DNA from: DASXUX01 sp036504595
GTDB taxonomy: Bacteria > Planctomycetota > SZUA-567 > H5-PLA8
Length of the DNA stretch: 64,000 nt
Assembly (NCBI GenBank): GCA_036504595.1
Contig: DASXUX010000010.1
Coordinates: 1 to 64,000, forward strand
Direction of reading: 5' to 3'
Of the stretch, positions 1-9,900 are shown piece after piece. Numbering within the stretch: the first letter of the stretch is position 1; each line of letters starts with the position of its first letter. A program made the position numbers and the translations under genes. The notes under the pieces were generated by a model. That model was not told the origin of the DNA. It saw nothing but the letters and a program-made list of their open reading frames with translations, and did not search any database.

Positions 1-75
1 CGTGACCCATACGTTGCGCATCGAAGCACAGCCGTAAGCTACGGGTAAAGAAACGCCGGTGCCCGCGGATGCCCG

Positions 76-1374
76 TTATCGCAGTGCTTTCGCCGTCGTG
101 CCAAGCAAGTGCTTGTCCGCGAAGGCCACCATGGCTTTCCAATCCTCAGAAGTTACATCGTGCCCGCCTTTTCGCAGGAAGTACCCGACTGTGGTGTCCA
201 GAAGTTTTCCTGCTTCCGGCCACTCTCTCTGAGCAAGGCCTTCCGTTCCCAACAGCCGATAAACGGGGTCCGCCGCAACCGCGGAAAGGAACTCACCCTT
301 TGGATCCGCCCACAAATCCTCAGTGGCACTCGTCACCAGCAGCGGCCTGGGCGCGATCAGAGCCAGCAACTCGTGCTGGTCCACAGGCATGTCCGCCTCC
401 CGGTCCGCATACTTCTTGAAATTTCCGCAAAACCACACACCGCCAGCCAGGTTCGCAACGGTCTCGCCAAAGATCCTCTTGCTCAACGCCGCACCACCCC
501 CGCCGGAACAATTCGACACCACCAGCGCAAACCGCTCATCCTGTGCTCCGGCCCACAACGCTGCCTTACCAATCCGGCTGAACCCAATGAGTGCCACACG
601 TTTCGCGTCTATCCTCGGGTTGGTCTCAAAATAATCCATGGCCCGGCTCATGCCCCAGGCCCAGGAGCCAATCATGCCCCAGTCTTCCGCGACGATTTCG
701 GGCCCGAGCCCCCGAGGCCCGTCCTTGATGTGATTTCTGGCATCCGGTTCGATTTCGCAGTAGCACGCCGTCGCCAAACCATATCCGTGCTCCAACAGAT
801 AGTCGCACTGCCACATGTCCTTGTGGCTTCCCCGGCCCGATTCCGTCGCCACATTGTTCTCGACCTTGTTGTTGAAAAGACCGTTGACGAAGTGCCTTGG
901 CAGCGGCACGTCCGCATCGTCAGTCACCACGTAGTTTCCGTCGAAATTCAGGCCAAAGAAGATCGGCACCGGTCCCTGTAGCTGGTTCGGCAAATAGACG
1001 AGAAGTTCGAACTGGCGACCGTCCTCCTTCCCTTCATATAGCACTCCTACCCGGAGACGGGTCGCCTTGCCGCCTCGCGCATCCTTCTTCTCCTCGCGCA
1101 CAACGAACTTCATGGACTCCGGCCGCCCAACACGTGTTTTCCCGTAAATCTCGTTCTCGAAGAGTTGCAGCAATTCCGGCCGACGCGTCTCGCGCCAGAC
1201 CTTGGGATCGGATACTTTGGTTCCGTCTTGGCAGACGAGGGGATCAGGCAATGTATAAGGCGGCACCTTTGACTCGTCAGTAATGGTCTCCCGTTTCGGA
1301 AGGTCTGCCGCATACAAGTGGGCGGCCAGCGTCGCGAACAGCAGAGCGGTGACAACAATGCGGACAATCTTCAT
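76..1374 (-). CDS. CE15-like glucuronoyl esterase / alpha-beta hydrolase
   Basis: Secreted alpha/beta hydrolase of 432 aa resembling carbohydrate esterase family 15 (4-O-methyl-glucuronoyl methylesterases, which cut ester links between lignin and glucuronoxylan). A signal peptide is visible (MKIVRIVVTALLFATLAAHLYA). The nucleophile elbow reads GFSRIGKAALWAG, matching the CE15 G-C-S-R-x-G-K-G-A pattern with small changes. It is followed by an NCSGGGG segment and, near the C-terminus, by GGHDVTSEDW, which supplies the catalytic His. Length fits the family. The ATG overlaps the stop of the upstream histidine kinase (ATGA), so the two are translationally coupled. Function as an extracellular hemicellulose esterase is inferred from the family; an acetyl-xylan esterase is the alternative. 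Confidence 0.8.
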   Translation of the reverse strand: MKIVRIVVTALLFATLAAHLYAADLPKRETITDESKVPPYTLPDPLVCQDGTKVSDPKVWRETRRPELLQLFENEIYGKTRVGRPESMKFVVREEKKDARGGKATRLRVGVLYEGKEDGRQFELLVYLPNQLQGPVPIFFGLNFDGNYVVTDDADVPLPRHFVNGLFNNKVENNVATESGRGSHKDMWQCDYLLEHGYGLATACYCEIEPDARNHIKDGPRGLGPEIVAEDWGMIGSWAWGMSRAMDYFETNPRIDAKRVALIGFSRIGKAALWAGAQDERFALVVSNCSGGGGAALSKRIFGETVANLAGGVWFCGNFKKYADREADMPVDQHELLALIAPRPLLVTSATEDLWADPKGEFLSAVAADPVYRLLGTEGLAQREWPEAGKLLDTTVGYFLRKGGHDVTSEDWKAMVAFADKHLLGTTAKALR

Positions 1375-3524
1375 TTCCCAACGTTTCCTTCCCCCTGATT
1401 CGCTTGCGTCGCCGTCCGTGGCAACGTCACTGTGAACAGTGCACCCTTGCCTGCACCGTCGCTATGCGCCGTGATCTGGCCACGGTGCATGTGGACGATG
1501 TGTTGAACGATCGCCAGTCCCAGACCGAGTCCACCCTCCCTGCGCGTGGTGCTTGAGTCTTCCTGCGCAAAGCGATCAAAGATATGCGGCAAAAACGAAG
1601 GAACGATTCCCCTGCCGTTGTCCCGAACCGCCATGATCACGCGGTCATGTTCAGCCCGCAAAGAGATCTCAATCTGGCCGCCCTCCGGCGTGAACTTGAT
1701 CGAGTTCGAGACAAGATTCCAGACGACCTGCTGCAGCCGGCCGGCGTCGCCATCTACAGGCAAGACCGTTCTGCTGCCGTGGACGTGCAGTTCGATGCCC
1801 TTTGTCTCGGCTGCTGGCCTGAAGGATTCCACGACCGTGCGCGTGATCGCGGCGAAGTCCACGGGCGCCCGATCGATATCCAACTTGCCGGCGATGATTC
1901 TGGAAACGTCAAGCAGGTCTTCAATCAGGCGGGTCTGTGAATTTACGCCGCGTTCAATGACTTTCAGCCCCTTTGTGCGCAGCGCATCGTCAACGCGCTG
2001 CTTTTCCAAAATACGCACCCAGCCCAGGATTGATGTCAGCGGCGTGCGCAATTCATGTGAAAGAACAGCAAGGAACTCATCCTTGGCCTTATTTGCGCGC
2101 TCGGCCTCTGCCATCGCCTTCTGTAGCGCATCTTCTGTCCGCTTGCGTTCGGTGATGTCTTGCACCATCCCAACGGAACGCACGATCTTGCCTGACCCAT
2201 CGCGATAATGTTGGCACTTTTCGTGCACGGTGCGAATCTCGCCGTTCGACGTGCGAATCACGCGGTGCTCTATCTCGTAGCTATCCCGCCCGTCCCGCAG
2301 AGAACCGGTGTAAGCGCCATCGACCTTTGTGCGGTCGTCTGGGTGGACGTGATCGAGGAATGCCTCGTAGGTGGCGCCGAACTCCTGCGGCTGCAGACCG
2401 AAGATGCGATAGACTTCGTCCGACCACACAAGCTCGTTCTTCAGCAGGTCGAGCTCCCAACTGCCGACATGTGCGATCTGTTGCGAGCGTTTCAGCCGCG
2501 CATCGCTGTCCCGCAGCGCCGCTTCGGCGATTGTGCGTTGGAGCGCGATACCGATATTCTGGGACACGTTTTCGTAGAAGGCGATCAGCTCCGGCGTAAA
2601 GCGGCCGGGTCTGCGGTCATTCAGTTGCAGCAGCCCGATGATCTCAGCGCCAGCGCGAATCGGAAACAAGGCGACCGACGCATAGCCATCGTGAATGCAG
2701 CGGTTGCGTGGGTTGATTCGGGGATCGTTCTCAGGCGGCAGCGCGAGCAGGTCGCGGGAGGCATTCGTCCAGAAGCTTCCACCAGCCGTAAAACAAGGCA
2801 TCGTGGGGTCGGTTCGACCCGTCAGGACCAGGCCGCAGGTGCATTCGAGCACGACGCTGCCATCCGAGCCGCGGACGATCGCGCCGTCGCCGCCTCTGGC
2901 ACAAAGGAAATTCTCTTCTTTGATGAACTCCTGCGAGAACCCGTCCTGTTCGTAATATGGGAAGTCTTCGCCCTGGCGCAGCCGCAGGCCCACGACGTCG
3001 AAACCGGACACGGCTCGCACTAACTGCAGCACCTCTGCAATCACGGAGCGGAGCTCACCACCACGGTTGAGAAGGCGAAGAACATCTGTTAACAGAAGCC
3101 CGTTGGCTTCTGTGCGCTTCCGTTCGGTAATATCCACGTTCATCCCGACCCACTCGCGAACGCTGCCATCGGGGTTCAGGATCGGCGCTGCATCACAAGC
3201 AATATGGCGGTATTCGCCGCTGTGGTGAATCTGGCGAAACTCAATCTTATAGGGGCCGGCTGTCGCAACGGCTGTGTTCCACGCAGCCGCCACACGTTGA
3301 CGATCACAGGGGTGAATCGCTTCCAGCCAGGCGGTGCCCAGCCATTGTTCCAGGCTGCGGCCGGTATACGCCCGCCACGAGGGAGAATCCTCGACAGCGC
3401 AGCCCTGCGCATCGGTAACCCAGACTATCTGCGAGGAGACCTCGACCAATCGACGGAATCGCTCTTCGCTGCGGTGCCGTGCATCATTGCCTTCCTGCCG
3501 CGGCGCAGCTCCGCTGTCCAGCAT
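1371..3524 (-). CDS. Soluble PAS-GAF-PAS sensor histidine kinase
   Basis: Hybrid-free sensor kinase with no membrane segment, so it should sense a cytosolic signal. Domain order: PAS with PAC (from the segment beginning HRSEERFRRLVE), GAF (centre, with several Cys including ECTCGL), a second PAS with PAC, HisKA with phosphoacceptor His in LAVLSHELRTPLTS, and a HATPase_c domain with N box (VWNLVSNSIKFTP), G1 (DNGRGI) and G2 (GGLGLGLAI). No receiver domain and no response regulator gene lies beside it. I place the start at the ATG at 3524, preceded by AAGGGAG a few bases upstream. A TTG at 3584 would add 20 residues but has no clear ribosome site. Coupling to the downstream esterase suggests, without proof, a role in polysaccharide use. 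Confidence 0.88.
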   Translation of the reverse strand: MLDSGAAPRQEGNDARHRSEERFRRLVEVSSQIVWVTDAQGCAVEDSPSWRAYTGRSLEQWLGTAWLEAIHPCDRQRVAAAWNTAVATAGPYKIEFRQIHHSGEYRHIACDAAPILNPDGSVREWVGMNVDITERKRTEANGLLLTDVLRLLNRGGELRSVIAEVLQLVRAVSGFDVVGLRLRQGEDFPYYEQDGFSQEFIKEENFLCARGGDGAIVRGSDGSVVLECTCGLVLTGRTDPTMPCFTAGGSFWTNASRDLLALPPENDPRINPRNRCIHDGYASVALFPIRAGAEIIGLLQLNDRRPGRFTPELIAFYENVSQNIGIALQRTIAEAALRDSDARLKRSQQIAHVGSWELDLLKNELVWSDEVYRIFGLQPQEFGATYEAFLDHVHPDDRTKVDGAYTGSLRDGRDSYEIEHRVIRTSNGEIRTVHEKCQHYRDGSGKIVRSVGMVQDITERKRTEDALQKAMAEAERANKAKDEFLAVLSHELRTPLTSILGWVRILEKQRVDDALRTKGLKVIERGVNSQTRLIEDLLDVSRIIAGKLDIDRAPVDFAAITRTVVESFRPAAETKGIELHVHGSRTVLPVDGDAGRLQQVVWNLVSNSIKFTPEGGQIEISLRAEHDRVIMAVRDNGRGIVPSFLPHIFDRFAQEDSSTTRREGGLGLGLAIVQHIVHMHRGQITAHSDGAGKGALFTVTLPRTATQANQGEGNVGK

Positions 3525-3756
3525 CTGCTCCCTTGGCGATTCAGCACTCCCGCCGGCCACTTCGGCTGTCTCCGGGTTACCCAACCGTGCACAAACACAT
3601 ACGCCGTGAAATGCAGTAACGTATAGAAAATCCGCTCAACGGGCTATGTGGTTTGACGTCATGCAGCATCCCTGCAACTGCAGTTCCACATCAAGAAGAA
3701 GAACGAAGAACGCTACTCCTATTACGAGTGTATGCGGACGGCGAAAGGATGCCCCA

Positions 3757-3897
3757 GCGACCACGCACATGTACGTGGAAGCCGACATCCGCATGAAGGA
3801 TCGCGCCTTGGCAAAGGTCCGGGAACCGGCTGCCATGACGATACGGTATCGAGCATCCGACAAACCGATTCAGTTCCTGCACGGACTGTCGACTCCC
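3757..3897 (+). pseudogene. C-terminal remnant of a tyrosine recombinase/integrase
   Basis: A short in-frame stretch translates as ATTHMYVEADIRMKDRALAK followed by a segment ending RYRASDKPIQFLHGL. This is the typical C-terminus of XerC/D-like site-specific integrases, in which the Tyr of T-T-H-x-Y is catalytic. No R-H-R catalytic part is found upstream, so this is a broken tail. It is the only recognisable content of the roughly 390-base gap between the kinase and the first giant protein. Assignment is by recall of family consensus, not by alignment. Confidence 0.5.
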
Positions 3898-3916
3898 GTT
3901 CTTCCTGCCCACACTG

Positions 3917-6900
3917 TCATTTCGCCGAACCGCTCTTCCCAGCCCTTGCCTTGTAGAACACGGCCTTTTCGGTCTGGTAACCCAGCGTGTCCACCATGAT
4001 GATCGCGGACATGTTCACCTGCTCGCCGGTCTTTGCCGTTGTTTTGTCTGCAAAGCCGAAGTCCTTCAGAGCGGAAAGAAGCGTTTCGCCCTTGATGCTC
4101 AGGGTGAATTTCGCGGGGGTCGCTTTGAAGATACCCTTCTTCATCTTGCCGCTCAGCTTGAAGCTGCTCCGACCGCTGGTTCCTTGCCCCTTGGCGTTGA
4201 GTGTGAACTCTTTCCTAAAGTCGCCGATAACAACGGTGACTTTTCGGTCCAGCGGCTTGAAGAACTTGTTAACGGGTATGGAGCCGGAGAACTGCAGCGT
4301 ATCTTTGGCCCCATCAGTAAACGCGAACTTCACGGAGCCTTTTGTGACGACGAATGCGTTGCTTGTCCCCTCCGTCCAGGTCGGATCCCCGCCGTTGTCT
4401 GTACCTGGAGGCACTGCGGCTTCGGCTACGACAACATCCATCTGCTGCGTCGTGCTTGTGGTGCCGTCGGAAACCGTAAGGACGACCGTATAGACTCCTG
4501 CGGTCGTGTAAACATGACCAGCCGAATTGCCTGCGCCGCTGCTGCCATCGCCGAAATCCCAGGTGTACGTGAGCAGGTCGCCATCGGCGTCGTTGGCAGT
4601 CGCAGTGAAGTTAAGGGTGCTGCCCGTGACCGCAATATCGGCATCTGCAACCGGAGGCGAAGATAATGTCGGCGGCGAGTCTGCCGCGCCAGCAGGGCGT
4701 GCGATAGTCAGATGCAGAGTCTGCGAATCCAAGCCGAACCGGTTGGATGCGGTGATCGAGACCATTGCTGTGCCTGCAACTGCCGGCGCCCCAGAAATTG
4801 TATCGCCGGAGAAGCTAAGCCCCGCTGGCAAATTCGATACTGCGAATGTCATCGGCGTGCTGCCAGATGCCGCACACTGATAACTGAAGGCGCTTTCACG
4901 AGTTGCCTGCGCAGTGAGCGGCGAAGTGATCTTGGGTGTAACGCCAGCCAAGACGCTCAGCACTTGCTGGACAGTCGGAGCAGGATTCCAGTTCGCGTCC
5001 CCAGGCTGGGACGCCGTAATTGTGCAGGAGCCCACGCCCACGATGTGGATCTTGCCGTTCGCGATTGTGGCTACATTCTCATCACTGCTGGCGTAGCTGA
5101 TCGGAAGCGAAGAAGTTGCCGACGCGCCCCCACTGAAATCGGGGTCGTCTTCGGTTTTCTTTGGCACTGCCGCAAATGAAATCGTCTGGTCCGCCTTGGC
5201 GATGGTCAGCGTACTGCCGGCAAACGCGAGACTGTAGTTGCCCGTCGCCGCCAGCGTGCCCTGCTGGATGGCATAGAATCCCGCGTTCTCGCCAACCACG
5301 CGCACAAGACTGCCGGTGAGCACCTCATCTCGAACGAGCGCACCGCTCGTGATCTGGTACGTCAACGCCGGGTCGGCATCGCCGTACACCTTGCTCTTTG
5401 CGTCCGCTGTAACAGTGAGCGCTTTGCTGCTGATCGTCAGGTTGGCACTGACGTATGTAAGACTGTAATTCGCACCTGCCGAGAGCGTTCCCTGCTGAAT
5501 GGCGTAGGTGCCGACGTTCTCGCCAGCCATACACGACAGGTCGCCTGTAAATTGATCCGTTCCAAACAGCGAACCGCTGGTGATTTGGCGCGTCAGCGCT
5601 GGATCGTCGTCGCCGTACACCTTGCTCTTCGCGTCGGCCGTAATCGTCAGGGGCGCCGGAAGAATCGTCAGCACCCGGTAGCTGGAGCCCTGGTGATGAG
5701 CAGCGTCAACCACCGCAGCCGCGACATAGCTGCCCGCATCGGTCGGAGGCGTGCTGAAACCATCGTAGGTGATGGTCACAACCAACCCCATTGGGCTGGT
5801 TGTGGCGGAAACGGACTTTGGCGTGCCGTCATAGGCCTGAACCAGATTTCCGATCGTGACGCTGGCGCTGATCTTCTCTATCAGCAGCATTCCCGAGCCG
5901 GTGCCCTGCCAATTCGCATCATTCACCGCGGCAATCACAAAGTACCAACCGGGCTCCGTGGGAGCTGTTGGCAGACCGTTGTATGAAACGTCCACTGCCA
6001 TTCCCGACGGGTTCGTAGCGATGCCAATGCTTGCTGGCGCGCCGTCGTAAACCCGTGTCAGGTCACTCAGCGTTACAGTGGCGGTTCCCTTCGACACGAT
6101 GAATGAACGGGTGACGTCCGGCGCGGCATTCCAGTACCCGTTGCCGGCCTGATTGGCCCGCACAGCCACCGTTCCGACGCCGGTGATCGTCAGTTGCGAT
6201 CCATTCACGATGGCCGGGCCGAAATCGATAACGTAACTGACGGGCAACAGCGAACTGGCTGCCGCCTGCAAGTCGAACGGCGAATTTCCATAGCTCTTGG
6301 CACTGATCGTCGGGAAGTCAATCGTCTGATCCTGCTTGCCCACAGAGAACGTGGCCACAAAGTTGCCGCCGGCGAGACTATTGCCTGAGGGGAACGAACC
6401 AGAAAACTCACCGTCGAGTGCGCGGCCGTCAGTATCCTTGATTCCGCCGCTCACCAGCGTCACGCGATAGAGATCGCCGGGAAGCGTAATGCCAGTCAGA
6501 TCGAACTTCGCTTGGCGCGTGCCTTCGACCGTGACGGAAGCGGCAGTGATCGGCACATCGTCCGGCGTATCGAATTGCCCGTCCGGTCCGCGACCGACCA
6601 ACAGAAACGAACTCGCATTTACTGTCGCGGCATCCAGATCGCGGTTGCATGTCGCGACCACCGCGGCTGGCGAAAGCTGCGCAGAATTGGGAGCCGGACT
6701 TAAGCTGGCCACAGACAGTTGCGAGGCGATGGTGAATGTCGAGACGAAGTCGCCGCCAGCCGAGCCGTTGCCTGTAGGCCATGTGCCGGTGTACTCGCCG
6801 TCGAGCGCATTGCCAACAATGTCATAACACCCTATGGTCATTCGATACGAATCGCTTGGAAGCGTTAATCCCGTCAAGTCCAGTTTGATTCGCGTCGGCG

Positions 6901-9900
6901 TGTCCAGCATCACGTCCGCGGGCGTGATGGTCACATCGTCGGCCGTTCCGAACAGACCGTCTGCGCCGGCTCGTGTCAAGTGGCAGGTTACCGCGGATAC
7001 GCTCGCCGGATCCAGAGCCTCATCAGCATCGACGAGAATGGATGCAGGCGGATAGATGTCCGCCTCACTGGGCGCGGGCGAAACGCCAACGACATGGGGC
7101 GGCGTGCTGTCGATGGTGAACCCGGCACTTAGCGTCGCCGTGGCGCCATCCGGATTCGTCAGAACTACATCCCAATTGCCATCTACTGCGCCTGTCACGT
7201 TCAAATCGAATTCCAGACTCGTGTCATCCGTATAGTGCACATTTGTGGCCAGGATGTCGCTCTGCCCGGCGCGAGCCAGTTTGACAGCGGGAGGGTATTT
7301 CGCGTCGAACTCCATTACATATGGCCGCTGTGCGTCGGAACTCGTGCCGACATCGTTCCAGTTAAAGCCCCACCAGTAGACGCCGTAATCCTCCCCGCCC
7401 CAATCGTTCGGTTCGCCTGAAGACCAGTTCTGATAGCTGTCCGTCTCACCAGTGATCCAGGTGAACGTGCGGTAATGGCCAATGTCGGTCAACCCTATCC
7501 AGTTGTTCGTCATGCCTCCAAAGTGCCAGACGAAATTGTCCTCCTGCGCATTAGCCAGAGTAACCAGATGCCCGCCCTGAGCTGCGGCCAGCGAACAGGC
7601 GCTGTACCAGTCCGTCATCTGATTCTTGTATGAATAGTAGTGTCCCTGGAACGGAATGGCATCGGCGGGGTGCTGCACGCCGCCTTCGATAAAGCCCGCG
7701 CCCGTCAAGCTTGCGTGCAGTGTTCCAGATTTCGACCTGCCGGGACTGATGGCAGACAACGATGGCGTCGAGAGCGCCGTTTGTGTGGTGAAACTGAAAA
7801 TGCTGCCGCCCGAAAGCGTGTTTCCGCTGCGGTCCTTGGCCTTGCTCGCGTCGATTGTAAATGTGTAGGTGGTGGCGGCTGCGAGTGGCGCGGCGGGCAT
7901 CCACATCAGCGTCGTATTGTCGGCCCACGACCACGAGCCGCTTGCGGCCCCGCCGGAGATTATCGCGACAGTTGCTGGATTGACTGAAAGATCCATCGGT
8001 TCGCTGAACGTGACGACGAAGTCGTTCCATACGGCCGCCTCCGTTGCGCCATTAGCCGGCAGTACGCCGGCGACACGCGGCGGGATCGGGTCGTAGAGCG
8101 TGTACTGCAAATCGGTCATGTCGCTGTCGTCCGGATTGCAGAATTTCACGCTGAAGAAGTCGTTGCCACTGGCTTCGTGCAGCTTGAAGATGAAGGAGTG
8201 ATAGCCGGCAGTCAGCGTGAAGGTTGCGGACGAAAGACTTGAGCCTGTGGTTGAGAGCAGCGGCGTTTGATTACCGTCCAACCAGGTGCGCACGTCATCG
8301 TCGCTGTTCGAGACGATCTTCGTGGAGCGGTCTGACGGTGCCCAGATGTAAATCGCAAAGTACGTGCTGTAATTGTCGCCGCAGTTTTCCCCCCACGCAC
8401 CGTCGTTGTCGGCGTCCGTAAGATCGGTCCAGACCATCACTGTGTTCGATGTCGAACCATTCACAGCCAGACGCATGTCCACAGCCTGACCGGGACTGGG
8501 CTGTTGAATGTGCTCCAGGCCGGCGCCAGCGTACGTAAAGAAGTCCCACAGGACGCCTTGCCCGCTGGTCGGATAGCCAGTGATGCGGTCCGTTTCGCTG
8601 GCGCCCAGATGCAGCATGCGCTTGATGTAGCCCGCCGGAAGCGGAGCGCGGCCGACGCTGACTCTTACAGTGGCTGGCGACGAGTCGGCACCATCATTGC
8701 CAACGTAGGTGAAAGTGTCCGTGCCCTCGAAGCCCGGGTTGGGTATGTAGGTAAACGAGCCGTCAGAGTTGAACGTCAGGCTGCCATTGGCGGGGTCCGT
8801 CTTCTTCACGGCCGTGAACGAATCGCCGTTAAAATCAAAGTCGTTGGCTAGGACGCCTGGAGCCGTCACGGATAGAGTCTCGCCCTTGTTCGTGTTGTAG
8901 TGATCATCTGCGGCCTGCGGTGGGAATTGTGGAATCAGCGCCTTGATTTCAGCTTGCGAGAGGGCGCGGTTGTAGGCGCGCACGTCGTCCAAAGCGCCTT
9001 TGATCGGCTCCGGAGCATGGCTGATGCTCGTGAGAGGCAAGGCAATCGTTTCTGTACGTGAATCAACCAGTGCGCCGTTGATGTAAAGCGACGTGCCGCT
9101 GGCGGTAGTCACAAACGCAGCATGAACCCAGGAATCGACAGGAGCAACATAGTTGAATGCGTAGTTGCCTACCGAGTCCTGGCCATAGCCGATCTTCTTC
9201 GTATTGCTGTACTGTTCGACCTTCAGCGAGTAAGGCGTTCCGTGCATCAGGCGTGCTGAATCACGGGTTACCGGATGCCGCTTCAACCAGAACGCAAACG
9301 TCCATGGCAATGGCTGGTTCGCCATGCCGATATTGACATAATCATCCACACCATCAAAGTACAAGGCACCCGAGCCGATGATTCCAGTTGTCCTGGCAGT
9401 CCCGTTCATCAACGTGCCGTCGTGTCCGTTGCCCGAAGAGTCTACGACCGTCGTGCCGCTGCCTTCGTCAAAGGTCCAGTGGGCCAGCAGTCCGCCCACC
9501 AATAACTTGACTGTGGCAATGTTACTGTCGTTAAGGCCATCGTTGGTGAGATAGGTGAATGAATCAGCGCCCTCGTAACCGGCGCTGGGTGTGTAGGTGA
9601 ACGATCCGTCGGCTGCAAGCGACAGCGTGCCATGGGTTGGGTCTGTTTGCTTTATCGCGGTGAGTGGTCTGCCGCTGGGGGCGGTGTCGTTCGATAACAC
9701 ACCTGGAGCAGGGACGGTGAGCTCAGTATTGATGCTTGGGGAGTAAGAATCATCCCCCGCTTGCGGCGGAGCGATCGCGTACAACGCCTGAATCTCTGCC
9801 TGCGAGAGAACGCGGCTGTAGATTCTCGCGTCATCGATGGAGCCTTGGAACGGAGCCCAACTGCTGCCCAAGCCCGGCCACCAGCCGCCAGCGCGGCCCA

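Noticed and set aside
2208..3023. Plus-strand open frame of 271 aa
   Set aside because: Lies wholly antisense to the PAS/GAF part of the histidine kinase, which has clear domains; no independent support.
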